NCBI RefSeq assembly: GCF_003046585.1
Contig: NZ_QAAE01000009.1
Span: 62,001-126,000 of the forward strand
DNA from: Nitrosomonas aestuarii
GTDB lineage: Bacteria > Pseudomonadota > Gammaproteobacteria > Burkholderiales > Nitrosomonadaceae
Direction: 5' to 3'
Length of the DNA: 64,000 nt
Positions 1 to 9,152 of this stretch are shown here, piece after piece (within the stretch, counting starts at the first letter, position 1; every line of letters begins with the position of its first letter). The translations under genes were made by a program, and so were the position numbers. The notes under the pieces were generated by a model. It made no database searches. It was not told where the DNA came from and saw only the letters and a program-made list of their open reading frames with translations.

Positions 1-399
1 ATTGAGCGTTACACGAACAGGACTGATAAGCCAAGGCAGCTTATCGGGCAACCGGCTTCTCCAGGTTTGGCAGAAGGGCTTGCATGTGTCGTGAATGGCA
101 TCGAAGATTTTCGTGATTTTCAACGTGGCGACATTTTGGTTTGTGAATCAATACAGCCGACCATGACCCATCTGGTTTTACTGGCTTCAGCAATTGTAGA
201 ACAACGAGGAGGTATGTTGATTCACGGTGCGATTATTGCGCGTGAGCTTGGCATTCCTTGTGTCAATGGCATTCACAGCGCAACGAAGTGCATTAGTTCT
301 GGTGAACAATTGACGGTGGACGGGTACTTGGGAATTGTGACACTGGGTGCTCCAGATTTCGAATTGGAAAACCATGCCTTTGCTAAGCACATTGATTAA
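1..399 (+). CDS. PEP-utilising enzyme, C-terminal mobile domain (5' end outside window)
   Basis: The frame is open from base 1 to the stop at 399, so this is the 3' end of a longer gene. The visible 132 residues match the phosphohistidine 'mobile' domain of PEP synthases, pyruvate phosphate dikinases and related enzymes. They show the SPG entry motif, GDILV, and GGMLIHGAIIARELGIPCV, in which the His is the phosphorylated residue, ending with VDGYLGIV. In this family the His carries phosphate from the ATP-grasp site to the partner site. A TTG at 67 could start a free-standing domain, but the SPG motif lies upstream of it, so a truncated view of a larger enzyme is more likely. Which PEP-utilising enzyme this is cannot be decided from this part alone. 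Confidence 0.85.
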   Translation: MERYTNRTDKPRQLIGQPASPGLAEGLACVVNGIEDFRDFQRGDILVCESIQPTMTHLVLLASAIVEQRGGMLIHGAIIARELGIPCVNGIHSATKCISSGEQLTVDGYLGIVTLGAPDFELENHAFAKHID

Positions 400-1019
400 A
401 TTAAGATCAAAATCAAAATTCGATAGTCTGAACATTCTGCAAATGTAAAATATTATGGTGCGGATATATTCAATATATTTTTGAAATTTTTTACAGTTTT
501 GACTATTTATGAGCGATGCTGATCATCCCTGATTTTCCTGAACTGTAAATCTAGTAATTGCTATATACGGCCAGTTGAGTGTATCTCATTTGACATTCTG
601 CTTAAACGAATAAAATGATCAAATATAACACTCAGGCGCATAACCCAGAAAATTGCACTTATGATACGAGTCCAAAGCAGGAGAAGTTGTCGTGTATGTT
701 TTTAGTTATTGGAATCAAGCAAGTATATAAATAATAGGTTTGTGTGCTTCTTTTCTTTGCTTTCTTTTTTGCACGTTTCATGTATAAACTTTTCTGAGGG
801 ACAAACTGACTGACCTCGCGCCATACAGGTAATCGATTCAGATCGGCGGAGCATATATTGCAATACACTAACTTCAAGCGAGACTGTGTCATATACGGAC
901 ATCGTGAGTAGCCAATTCATATGCTTTTTCTTTATTCGTTTAATTTCTAGTAATCAGTATGTTGGAACTTTTTTCTCAAGTAAATGCAGCAGCTATGATT
1001 TATTTTACAAGGTATTTGA
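400..1019. other. 620-base gap without a supported gene
   Basis: I see no convincing ORF on either strand. The stretch is AT-rich. A TTGACA box at 590-595 is followed by TAAAAT at 611-616, a weak promoter with a 15-base spacer about 400 bases before the next gene. A 13-bp perfect inverted repeat spans 602-614 and 931-943 (separate entry). A small RNA or a decayed insertion is possible, but nothing proves either. Confidence 0.5.
602..943. repeat. 13-bp inverted repeat bracketing 342 bp
   Basis: TTAAACGAATAAA at 602-614 is repeated as its exact reverse complement at 931-943. The 316 bases between them hold no clear gene. The arms could be the ends of a small decayed element or a coincidence in AT-rich DNA. 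I saw no target duplication outside them. Confidence 0.4.
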
Positions 1020-2306
1020 ATGCAGTACAGTAACTCCATATTCAAAATAAGAGTTCGAGATTTGAGGTTTGGCATGTATGTCAGTCAACTTGACCGCCCC
1101 TGGTTGGAAACACCTTACGCTATTCAGGGAATTTCTATTAAAACCATGGAGGATATATTAGCGCTTGAACGTTATTGTGTGTTCGTTTATGTCGACCTCA
1201 ACAAGAGTGATCCCCATATTGTCAAAAAATATAGCCCCGGTGCATCAGGTGCTGTGAAAATCCAGGAAACAGTCAAAGTAGCTAAAGGCATCTATCAAAC
1301 ACCAAGAGCTGTGACCGAGAAAACACCGTTTCATGGTGGCCAGGTTTATGCAGATACGCGTACGGTAGAAGAAGAGCTTCCCGTTGCTAACCAAGTGCAT
1401 CATATTGCACTGGATGTTATTAAAGAAATTAAAACAAACTTTGAACGCAGCGACACGCTTGAAGTGCGTGATGCGCGTAATGCTGTCTATGCAATGAGTG
1501 ACAGTATTGTCAGAAACCCTGATGCGATGCTCCTACTCGCGCAACTCAAGTCGTCAGGTGAATTGCTTTACGATAGCGCTGTAAATAATTCAATTCTATT
1601 ACTTGCTTTCGGGCGGCATCTTGGCCTGCCGCGTGCAGAGTTATCCTTGCTGGGTCTGGGTGGGCTGTTAATGGATGTCGGAAAATTACGAATACCTTCA
1701 GAAATAGTAACAGCAACAGATTTTCTGGGACCGGAAGAACTTAATCTCTTGAAAAAACACGTGAGATACGGTGAAGAAATTATCAAACAATCAGGTGATA
1801 TTCCTGCAACAGTATTTGATATTGTTTCGCAGCATCATGAACGTGAGGACGGCAGCGGCTATCCGCGCGGATTGAATGCCAATCAGCTGAATACTTATTC
1901 ACGAATGGCTGCAATTGTTGACAGCTACCAGGAGCTTGCCAGATTGCAACCACACTCACCGGCAACAAGAACGTTTCAGATATTTAATCAGCTCAAGGAA
2001 CTGTCCCGTTGCGGCCTGAATGCAACACTGGTTGAACAGTTTGCTCATTGTGTCGGCGTTTTTCCTGTTGGCAGCCTGGTAGAGCTCAATACAGGTGAAA
2101 TTGCTATTGTACTGACGCACAGTCGCTCAAAAAGGGCTTTGCCATCTGTCATGGTGGTGCTTGACGCCAATAAGCAGCCTTATGAAACACCGGAGACAAG
2201 AGATCTGAAATTACTGTTGCCAGGGCCTGATGGCGCTCCCTATACAATTACCCAGGACTTACCGTGTGGCGCTTATGGTGTTGATGTTAAGAAATACTAC
2301 CTGTGA
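1020..2306 (+). CDS. HD-GYP domain protein with DUF3391 N-terminus, degenerate active site
   Basis: The 428-residue protein has an N-terminal DUF3391-like region (about 1-110; RVRDLRFGMYVSQLDRPW) and an HD-GYP region (about 180-310). HD-GYP proteins hydrolyse cyclic di-GMP with a di- or tri-iron centre. HHERxDGSGYPRGL, the KKH histidine and an Asp in IVDSYQEL are present. However, the HD pair reads LLMDVGK (His replaced by Met), and the first metal-ligand position lies in a stretch reading NNSILLL, with no His or Glu. Loss of two ligands suggests weak or no phosphodiesterase activity, perhaps a sensing role. The C-terminal 90 residues are not recognised. The EAL gene starts 20 bases downstream on the same strand, so the two are probably co-transcribed. 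Confidence 0.85.
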   Translation: MQYSNSIFKIRVRDLRFGMYVSQLDRPWLETPYAIQGISIKTMEDILALERYCVFVYVDLNKSDPHIVKKYSPGASGAVKIQETVKVAKGIYQTPRAVTEKTPFHGGQVYADTRTVEEELPVANQVHHIALDVIKEIKTNFERSDTLEVRDARNAVYAMSDSIVRNPDAMLLLAQLKSSGELLYDSAVNNSILLLAFGRHLGLPRAELSLLGLGGLLMDVGKLRIPSEIVTATDFLGPEELNLLKKHVRYGEEIIKQSGDIPATVFDIVSQHHEREDGSGYPRGLNANQLNTYSRMAAIVDSYQELARLQPHSPATRTFQIFNQLKELSRCGLNATLVEQFAHCVGVFPVGSLVELNTGEIAIVLTHSRSKRALPSVMVVLDANKQPYETPETRDLKLLLPGPDGAPYTITQDLPCGAYGVDVKKYYL

Positions 2307-2326
2307 ATTTTTCAATCAATTAATCG

Positions 2327-3613
2327 ATGACAATGCATAGTTATCAGAATTTTCTGCAAACCGCTTCAGTCGCGTTATTAGATGCAAATAGCGTCAACGC
2401 GCATAGCGCTTTACTTGTAGTGAATCTTGAAGGATTGCCTGAACTTGACGGCATTCTTGGCTACTCAGAAGTTGACGCGATTCTGGACCAGCTGGTTCAG
2501 CAACTGAGCCAGGCTTTGAATGCAACAGACATAGTCGGTCCGTCCGGGCGTTATCAGGTTTGTTGCCTGCTTACCGATCTGTTAACAGATAACCACGCTT
2601 TATTGGCCGCACATAAAATCCTTCGGATTTTTGCTTTGTCCTTTCAATTTAAGAAAAGACGCATCACTTTGTTGCCGCGTATTGGAGTTGCATTAAATAG
2701 CGGTAATGTCAACCAACTCCAGCAGCTGATGTGTAACGCGAGTTCGGCGCTTCATCAGGCAAGATGCGATAAAGCACCTGTCCGATTATTCGACGAGAAA
2801 GAAAAAAATCTATTGCTGTCCGGAATCGATATCTGGTCTGAACTTGACCGGGCGATCGAAACGGGCGAACTGCAACTGGTCTACCAGCCGCAGTTATGGA
2901 TTGCTACAGGAAAAATCCGGTCGACTGAGGCCTTATTGCGGTGGAGTCATCCGTCCAGAGGAAATATACCCCCCGATCAATTGGTGCATGTTGCTGAAGG
3001 AACGGAATTAATGATTAAGCTGTCACTCTGGGTTTTTAATACCGCACTGAGGCAATGCGCTGAATATCGCAGGGCAGGGGTAGACGCTGGTGTTTCAATT
3101 AATCTGTCGGCCGGTGACTTATGCGATCCTGAGCTGGTTGAGCTGATTGAACAGGCTGTAAATATATGGAACGTTGCTCCTAGTGATGTCATGATCGAAT
3201 TGACAGAGACCGCTATAATGGAAGATCAGCCAGGTTCTTTGGAAACATTGCATGCACTTAAAAATATAGGATTCAAACTCGCAATGGACGATTTTGGAAC
3301 AGGTTATTCCTCAATGGAACGTCTGCTGCAATTGCCGTTGGACGAAGTTAAAATTGATAGGATGTTTATCAGGGGTATGCTGAATCAGCCCACATATGAA
3401 CGTATTGTTGAAACCATGATTAACATGGGTCATCAACTCGGTCTGGATGTTATTGCCGAAGGCGTCGAAGATCTTGCCACTTTTGAAAGGCTGCGGGCGC
3501 TGGGTTGCGACGTTGTGCAGGGATATTTTGTAGGAGCGGGCATGCCGATTGCAGCGCTGATCGAAGAATTTGCTGCGATGAATCAGAATTCTGTGCCATT
3601 AGAAAATATTTGA
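2327..3613 (+). CDS. Cyclic di-GMP phosphodiesterase, degenerate GGDEF plus EAL
   Basis: The 428-residue cytoplasmic protein has a GGDEF-like half (about 20-150) whose signature is lost (SGRYQV at the GGDEF position), so no cyclase activity is expected. The EAL half (about 165-415) keeps the catalytic set: EALLRW, SINLS, IELTET, DDFGTGYSS, KIDRMFI, AEGVED and QGYF. EAL domains linearise cyclic di-GMP to pGpG, so this is probably an active phosphodiesterase, possibly tuned by the dead GGDEF half. No membrane segment or signal peptide is seen. It follows the HD-GYP gene by 20 bases. A second ATG six bases downstream of the chosen start is equally possible, and no strong ribosome-binding site decides between them. 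Confidence 0.88.
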   Translation: MTMHSYQNFLQTASVALLDANSVNAHSALLVVNLEGLPELDGILGYSEVDAILDQLVQQLSQALNATDIVGPSGRYQVCCLLTDLLTDNHALLAAHKILRIFALSFQFKKRRITLLPRIGVALNSGNVNQLQQLMCNASSALHQARCDKAPVRLFDEKEKNLLLSGIDIWSELDRAIETGELQLVYQPQLWIATGKIRSTEALLRWSHPSRGNIPPDQLVHVAEGTELMIKLSLWVFNTALRQCAEYRRAGVDAGVSINLSAGDLCDPELVELIEQAVNIWNVAPSDVMIELTETAIMEDQPGSLETLHALKNIGFKLAMDDFGTGYSSMERLLQLPLDEVKIDRMFIRGMLNQPTYERIVETMINMGHQLGLDVIAEGVEDLATFERLRALGCDVVQGYFVGAGMPIAALIEEFAAMNQNSVPLENI

Positions 3614-3668
3614 CAGATTAAGTTTGAGCTAGTGCACATACTTAGCGAAATTTTCTGAATTAATTGTG

Positions 3669-4391
3669 TCACATTGTAGTGACTGGATGAACGAACTTAT
3701 ATTTCTTCAATTCACTACGCGCCTGCTGATAATCCGGGTAAATACTGGCGACCAGTTTCCAGAAGGCTTTTGAATGATTCATTTCGATCAGATGGCAGAG
3801 CTCATGTGCGACAACATAGTCGATCAAATACAAGGGTAGTTGAATGAGCTGCCAGTTCAGCCGGATTATGCTGCGGCTGTTGCAACTGCCCCAGCGTGTT
3901 CTGGCCTGCGATAATTTAAAGGATGGTTTGGGGACATTCAGTTTCTCCGCATAAAGCGCAATGCGCTCGCTGAAACAGGTAACCGCCTGTTGCTGGTACC
4001 AGGCCATGATCCATTTCCGGATTTGTTCGAGCCTAAAGAGTGTATCAAAGTCTGATGAAATTGTTGCAGCATTGTCATGCGCAGGTGTCATTTGAATTTG
4101 CCTGCACGCCGATAGTGCCGGTTTCCAGAAACCGCCCAGCAAAAGATATGGCCCGTTGACATGTTCTGTGCCGACGGAATTCAACGGTATTTTGTCATGC
4201 CATGTTGCGAGTTTCTTGAGTATCCAATCGGCTTTATTGCGCAGCACGGAATCGATGTCAGTAATGGGCAGGTTGAATGGGACGCTGACTTGCAGTCCCC
4301 GGTGGTTGATTTTTAGACCGATTGATCTGCGCCGGCTGCGTTTGAGCTGATAGTCGATATTCTTACCTGACAGGTGGATCTGGTGCAGCAT
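3669..4391 (-). CDS. YgjP/SprT-like zinc metallopeptidase family protein (M48-type)
   Basis: The 240-residue protein belongs to the YgjP-like (DUF45) family. The zinc motif is in VVAHELCHLIEMNHS near residue 195: HELCH supplies two His ligands and the Glu, and NHSKAFW supplies the third His. RTRWGSCNSRSIIRLNWQL, just before it, is also typical of the family. Substrates are not established. It starts two bases after plsC ends and is the last gene of the glyQ-glyS-gmhB-plsC operon, an arrangement common in betaproteobacteria. No signal peptide is seen, so it is probably cytoplasmic. Confidence 0.85.
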   Translation of the reverse strand: MLHQIHLSGKNIDYQLKRSRRRSIGLKINHRGLQVSVPFNLPITDIDSVLRNKADWILKKLATWHDKIPLNSVGTEHVNGPYLLLGGFWKPALSACRQIQMTPAHDNAATISSDFDTLFRLEQIRKWIMAWYQQQAVTCFSERIALYAEKLNVPKPSFKLSQARTRWGSCNSRSIIRLNWQLIQLPLYLIDYVVAHELCHLIEMNHSKAFWKLVASIYPDYQQARSELKKYKFVHPVTTM

Positions 4392-4393
4392 GG

Positions 4394-5155
4394 TTATGCG
4401 TTGTTGTTATTCGTGCTGGGATCGGTGATTCTTTCAGCTGGTTGCCGCTGGCTGATGTGCGCTACTTCGTTTTCAATCCAGTTTTCGACCAGCAGGTTCA
4501 GTTCATTGGCTTCCATACCTGCCGGGTCAATCGGTTTGCCGATACTGACGGTGATGGTGCCGGGTTTTTTGGTAAAAGCGTTTCTGGCCCAGAGTTCGCC
4601 CGCGTTATGTGCGACCGGTACCACTAAAGTGTTGGTGTGCGTAGCCAGCCAGGCGCCGCCAATACGGTACCTGCCCTTTCGTCCGGGTGGAATGCGCGTA
4701 CCTTCCGGAAAAATGACTACCCAGAATCCATTCTTCAGGCGGTCATGTCCCTGCTCAACAACCTGATCCAGTGCGCTCCTGCCTGCGCTGCGGTCAATGG
4801 CGATGGGGCTGGTCATGGCCAACCCCCAGCCGAAGAAAGGAATGCGCAAGAGTTCTTTTTTTAGTACCCATACCTGTGGCGGAAAAATCTTCTGGAAAGC
4901 GAGTGTTTCCCAGGCGGACTGGTGTTTGGACAATACGATGCTTGGTGTTTTTGGAATATTTTCCGCGCCCAGAATCCGGTAGCGCAAACCGCAGATATGG
5001 TGTAATAGAAACAGTATGATGTGCGTCCAGGTTGAAGTTACCCGATAACGTGCATGCGGCGAGAGTGGGAAGCAGGCCAGGGTAAAAATCGCATAAGGCG
5101 GCGTGATGATGACAAGTAACAGCATGTAGAGTGCAGAGCGAAGAAAAGCGATCAT
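4394..5155 (-). CDS. plsC: 1-acyl-sn-glycerol-3-phosphate acyltransferase
   Basis: The 253-residue protein acylates lysophosphatidic acid to phosphatidic acid at the inner membrane. An N-terminal hydrophobic segment (about 5-35) precedes the acyltransferase motifs. KHQSAWETLAF carries the catalytic His with Glu in place of the usual Asp of HX4D, a variant I believe is common in betaproteobacterial members. Motif III is FPEGTR, and a VVPVAHNAG-type strand follows. Its ATG overlaps the TAA of gmhB by one base, showing translational coupling in the gly operon. Confidence 0.88.
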   Translation of the reverse strand: MIAFLRSALYMLLLVIITPPYAIFTLACFPLSPHARYRVTSTWTHIILFLLHHICGLRYRILGAENIPKTPSIVLSKHQSAWETLAFQKIFPPQVWVLKKELLRIPFFGWGLAMTSPIAIDRSAGRSALDQVVEQGHDRLKNGFWVVIFPEGTRIPPGRKGRYRIGGAWLATHTNTLVVPVAHNAGELWARNAFTKKPGTITVSIGKPIDPAGMEANELNLLVENWIENEVAHISQRQPAERITDPSTNNNNA

Positions 5156-5694
5156 TAAGCCTGCCTCACTATGGCGTCAACTGCAGCAGACAGGTCGTCA
5201 AAAACCAACGTGCGTGGCGGCAGTTCGTTCTGTTCCTGAGTGATGGTTCCTTTGCCGGTCAACAATAGAATCGGCAATGCGCCCACGGCTTCGGCTGCCT
5301 GTAAATCGCGTAATGCATCGCCAACCGCGGGTACGTTTTTTAGTTCCGTACCGTAACGCTGCATGATTTCTACGAACATGCCGGTTTTGGGTTTGCGGCA
5401 GTTGCATTTGTCAGTGCCAGTGTGCGGACAGAAAAAGATGGAGTCAATACGTCCGCCCGCCTGGGCGACTGCTTTGTACATTTTGTCGTTAATCGCGTTG
5501 AAAGTCACCATGTCGAGTAGTCCACGTCCGATGCCGGATTGATTGGTGGCGGTAACAATGCGATAGCCGGAATGCGTCAGCCGGGCGATGGCTTCTATGC
5601 TGCCGGGGATGGGTTGCCATTCATTCGGCGTTTTGATGAAGGTTTCGCTGCTTTGGTTAATGACACCATTATGATCGAGAATAATCAGCTTCAT
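5155..5694 (-). CDS. gmhB: D-glycero-beta-D-manno-heptose-1,7-bisphosphate 7-phosphatase, D to N in the DxD motif
   Basis: This HAD-superfamily phosphatase (179 residues) makes heptose 1-phosphate for the lipopolysaccharide inner core. The ATG at 5694 (MKLIIL) is chosen over one 33 bases upstream because it matches the usual family N-terminus and lies just after glyS. The zinc loop CPHTGTDKCNCRKP is intact, as are ATNQSGIGRG and VGDALRDLQAA. The nucleophile motif reads LDHNGVIN, whereas the family has DxDGVIN, so the second Asp (general acid/base) is Asn. That would be expected to reduce activity, unless the codon is a sequencing error or the lineage tolerates it. The overlap with plsC is one base. 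Confidence 0.85.
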   Translation of the reverse strand: MKLIILDHNGVINQSSETFIKTPNEWQPIPGSIEAIARLTHSGYRIVTATNQSGIGRGLLDMVTFNAINDKMYKAVAQAGGRIDSIFFCPHTGTDKCNCRKPKTGMFVEIMQRYGTELKNVPAVGDALRDLQAAEAVGALPILLLTGKGTITQEQNELPPRTLVFDDLSAAVDAIVRQA

Positions 5695-5695
5695 G

Positions 5696-7795
5696 TCAGC
5701 CGGCCAGTTTGGATAGATCCGCCACACGATTCATCGCCTGGTGCATCAGTTTAAGCAGACTAAGTCGGTTTGTGCGTAAATTTGCATCGTCGGTATTGAC
5801 CATGACGTTGTCGAAAAATATGTCGATCGGCTCCTTGAGTGCGGCTAAAGTTTGTAGTGATTGCGTATAATGACCGGTGTCAAATGCGCGGTCCGCCTGA
5901 GATTTTACGCTCTGCAGCGTTTCAAAAAGCGCGGCTTCTGCAGGTTCTTTGAGCAAACTGGTATTAATTGGTTCGTCGCTGTTTTCGCTTTTTTCCAGAA
6001 TATTGTGCACGCGTTTGTTGGCGGCGGCCAGACTGGCTGCTTCGGGTAATTTTTCAAATGCACGTACGGCTTCGAGTCTTTTGGGTATATCCATCAATAC
6101 TTTCGGTGACTGGCTTAATACGGCGTCGATTTCTTGTAACTGGAATCCCTGCTCGCGTAGGTTGCCTGATAGGCGATCGTAAATAAACTGTAATGGCGAT
6201 TCCGCAGTAGCCGGATATTTGTCATCAAAAGCCAATCGGGCTTCCTTGAGCAAAAAATCCAGCGATAAAGGCAGTTCTTTTTCAATCAGCATGCGAATCA
6301 CGCCTAATGCATGTCGGCGCAATGCAAACGGGTCTTTATCGCCAGTTGGAATCTGATTGATGCTGAACAATCCGGTCAGTGTTTCAAGCTTATCGGCCAA
6401 TGCGACGCAAATACCGACTGTGTTGCGCGGTAATGCATCGCCGGCAAAACGTGGCTTGTAATGATCTTCAATGGCATGTGCGATGGCTTCACTGTGTCCG
6501 TCATGGAGTGCGTAATAATGACCCATAATGCCTTGCAATTCAGGAAACTCGCCGACCATTTCGGTGAGCAAATCTGTCTTTGATAATAGCGTAGCCTTCC
6601 CGGCTTCATCCGCGAGCGCTTCACCGCCCAATAATAATGCGATTGACCGGGCAATGACGCGCACCCGCTGGATACGCTCCCCCTGGGTGCCGAGTTTGTT
6701 GTGATAAACCACCTGATCAAGTCCCGAAAGTCTTGATTCCAGCGTTTTTTTTCGATCCTGGTCAAAGAAAAACTTGGCGTCAGCTAAACGTGAGCGCACC
6801 ACCCGTTCGTTACCGGTTATTACCAGACCGGGGTCGGATGGCCGTATATTGGAGACCAGTAAAAACTTATTCGCTAGTTTTTCATTGGCACCCATCAGTG
6901 GAAAATATTTCTGATTGGCTTTCATAGTCAGTATCAGGCATTCCTGCGGCACTTCAAGAAATTCGGGTTCAAACTGCCCGATCAGCACATTGGGCAGTTC
7001 AACCAGCGCGGTAACTTCGTTTAATAGGGAATCATCCTGAAGTAACGTGAGGTTTGCCTGGGAAGCCGCAGCAGTGAGTTGGCGTGTGATTTCGGCCCGG
7101 CGGTCATCAAAACCGGGAATTACTGCACCCTCATCGGTTAGTTGCTGTGCATAGCTGTCAGCATTTTTTAGCTGAATAGTTCTGTTTTTTGCTTCAAAGC
7201 GGTGCCCCTGCGTTTCACGCCCTGAATCCAGCCCTAATGCCTGAACCGGCAGGATATCGTCGCCATGCAGGGCAACCAGGCCATGCGCGGGGCGGACGAA
7301 ATGAACGCTTTCCCAGCCATCGGACAGTTGATATGTCATTACTTTGGGAATCGGCAACTGACTAATGACTGCATCAAGTGCATTTTGCAGGCCTTCGTTT
7401 AATTGTGTGCCGGTCACAATACTGTCCAGAAATAATGTTTCTGTTTTACCGTCCTGTACACGTTTGAGTCTGGGTATGGCGGAAGCGTCTGCGCCCAGAC
7501 TGGCTAATTTTTTAAGTAACGGTGGCGTCGGTTGTCCGCTTTCATCAAGGCCGACTTTAACCGGCATGAGTTTTTGCGAAACAGACTTGTCCGATGCCTG
7601 TGTCTTGACATTCGCAATCCAGACTGCCAAACGTCTGGGTGAAGCAAAAACGGTTTTTTGTGTGCCGGCGTTAATCAAATCTTGCGTTTGCAGGTTTGTT
7701 ACAATTAATTCAGCAAAACTGTTACCCAGTTGCCTGAGAGATTTGGGTGGTAATTCTTCTACCAGTAATTCGACCAGTAAATTTTTTGTTGTCAT
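5696..7795 (-). CDS. glyS: Glycyl-tRNA synthetase, beta subunit
   Basis: At 699 residues it has the full length of the beta chain of the alpha2beta2 bacterial glycyl-tRNA synthetase, which binds tRNA-Gly and works with the alpha catalytic chain. The family N-terminus ([19 protein letters not shown]) is clear, with internal [23 protein letters not shown] and [14 protein letters not shown], and the C-terminal anticodon-binding region (about 580-690; [11 protein letters not shown]). The start codon overlaps the glyQ stop as ATGA, so the subunits are translationally coupled. gmhB begins one base after its stop. Confidence 0.96.
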   Translation of the reverse strand: MTTKNLLVELLVEELPPKSLRQLGNSFAELIVTNLQTQDLINAGTQKTVFASPRRLAVWIANVKTQASDKSVSQKLMPVKVGLDESGQPTPPLLKKLASLGADASAIPRLKRVQDGKTETLFLDSIVTGTQLNEGLQNALDAVISQLPIPKVMTYQLSDGWESVHFVRPAHGLVALHGDDILPVQALGLDSGRETQGHRFEAKNRTIQLKNADSYAQQLTDEGAVIPGFDDRRAEITRQLTAAASQANLTLLQDDSLLNEVTALVELPNVLIGQFEPEFLEVPQECLILTMKANQKYFPLMGANEKLANKFLLVSNIRPSDPGLVITGNERVVRSRLADAKFFFDQDRKKTLESRLSGLDQVVYHNKLGTQGERIQRVRVIARSIALLLGGEALADEAGKATLLSKTDLLTEMVGEFPELQGIMGHYYALHDGHSEAIAHAIEDHYKPRFAGDALPRNTVGICVALADKLETLTGLFSINQIPTGDKDPFALRRHALGVIRMLIEKELPLSLDFLLKEARLAFDDKYPATAESPLQFIYDRLSGNLREQGFQLQEIDAVLSQSPKVLMDIPKRLEAVRAFEKLPEAASLAAANKRVHNILEKSENSDEPINTSLLKEPAEAALFETLQSVKSQADRAFDTGHYTQSLQTLAALKEPIDIFFDNVMVNTDDANLRTNRLSLLKLMHQAMNRVADLSKLAG

Positions 7796-8733
7796 GCTGT
7801 CTCTGTTGATTCTTTAAGCACTTTGGATTTGGGCATTTGTGCGACCCATTCGCGCGGTGCCAGTGGAAATGGCGGATCGAGATGTTCGCGGCTGGCATAA
7901 TAGGCGTGGGCGACGTTACGCGACAAGTTGCGGATGCGCCCGATGTAGGCTGCGCGTTCGGTAACTGAAATCGCGCCCCGCGCATCAAGTAAATTGAAAG
8001 TATGGGCAGCTTTTAAAACCTGTTCGTAGGCGGGCAATGCCAGCCGTTGCTCAATTAAATGCCGTGCCTGTGTTTCATGACTGGTGAAAGCGTTGAATAA
8101 ATAATCGGGATCGCTTTGTTCGAAGTTATAAACAGACTGTTCCACTTCATTTTGATGATAGACATCATAATAAGTCAGTCCTTCTGTCCAGACGAGATCA
8201 AAAACATTTTCCACGCCCTGCAGATACATAGCCAGTCGTTCCAGGCCATACGTGATTTCACCGGTAATGGGCTTGCAATTAATGCCCCCTACCTGCTGAA
8301 AGTAGGTGAATTGAGTTACTTCCATACCATTTAACCAGGCCTCCCATCCCAAACCCCAGGCACCCAGTGTCGGGTTTTCCCAGTCATCCTCAACCAGGCG
8401 TACATCATTTTGCTGTAAATCGAAGCCCAGTTCGCGTAGCGAATCAAAATATAAATCCAGGATATTTTTGGGGGCGGGTTTAAGTGCGACCTGAAATTGA
8501 TAATAGTGCTGAAGCCGGTTAGGGTTGTTGCCATAACGACCATCCTTAGGGCGGCGGGAGGGCTGTACATATGCCGTTTTCCATGGCTCGGGTCCGAGTG
8601 CACGCAAGAAAGTTGCGGTGTGACTGGTGCCTGCGCCCACTTCCATGTCATAAGGTTGCAGGATTGCGCAACCCTGTTTGCCCCAGTAACGCTGCAGGGT
8701 AAAAATAATTTCCTGGAATGTATGTGTGTTCAT
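7792..8733 (-). CDS. glyQ: Glycyl-tRNA synthetase, alpha subunit
   Basis: The 313-residue catalytic alpha chain of glycyl-tRNA synthetase shows [18 protein letters not shown] at the N-terminus, then [39 protein letters not shown] and [14 protein letters not shown]. The ATG at 8733 gives the normal family N-terminus. An in-frame start 93 bases further upstream would add a tail with no family resemblance, and I reject it. It is the first gene of the operon glyQ-glyS-gmhB-plsC-ygjP, so the operon promoter should lie in 8734-9100, where I could not pick a clear minus-strand promoter. Confidence 0.95.
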   Translation of the reverse strand: MNTHTFQEIIFTLQRYWGKQGCAILQPYDMEVGAGTSHTATFLRALGPEPWKTAYVQPSRRPKDGRYGNNPNRLQHYYQFQVALKPAPKNILDLYFDSLRELGFDLQQNDVRLVEDDWENPTLGAWGLGWEAWLNGMEVTQFTYFQQVGGINCKPITGEITYGLERLAMYLQGVENVFDLVWTEGLTYYDVYHQNEVEQSVYNFEQSDPDYLFNAFTSHETQARHLIEQRLALPAYEQVLKAAHTFNLLDARGAISVTERAAYIGRIRNLSRNVAHAYYASREHLDPPFPLAPREWVAQMPKSKVLKESTETA

Positions 8734-9152
8734 GAAAGGTCTGCGACAACTTTGATAGTGATTGGTTAGTCGAATTTTACAGGGTTTTGTGTCAGGCGCG
8801 AAAGACTGATGTTGCTCTAAAAGCAAAAAGTGGTTCAGGGTGTGCTCAACCTAGTTTTTAACGCGATTAAAAAATTTACTGCACAAAGTCAATGCGCGCT
8901 GATGTAGTTGAGAGTGGCAAATTTTGTCCACGTAAAAATAAAGTGGGAACATTATGCAACAGATAGTGGCAATCTTGTTGAAAAAATGAAGAAATTATTT
9001 GCGCGTTAAGTATACGTTCAGTATGCTTGACCTTGCATAAGGTATGGTTTTTGGCTCTGCGTACCTCGGTTTTACTCAGAATGTATACCTGCCATGCTCA
9101 AAAATAATAATGAAGTAGAATTATCAAATATGCAAATATGGAGGATTACGCT
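8734..9152. other. Divergent intergenic region between glyQ and the porin gene
   Basis: About 420 bases separate the divergently transcribed glyQ operon and the outer-membrane protein gene, so both promoters should be here. No ORF is convincing. A short dyad ACCTT-GCAT-AAGGT lies at 9030-9043, but no well-spaced -35/-10 pair stands out. Confidence 0.5.

Noticed and set aside
4374..5019. Several plus-strand frames opposite plsC
   Set aside because: Shadows of the minus-strand operon, without domain content.
9030..9043. ACCTT-GCAT-AAGGT dyad as a MerR/CueR-type operator
   Set aside because: Arms and spacing are shorter than known MerR-family sites, and there is no regulator gene near.
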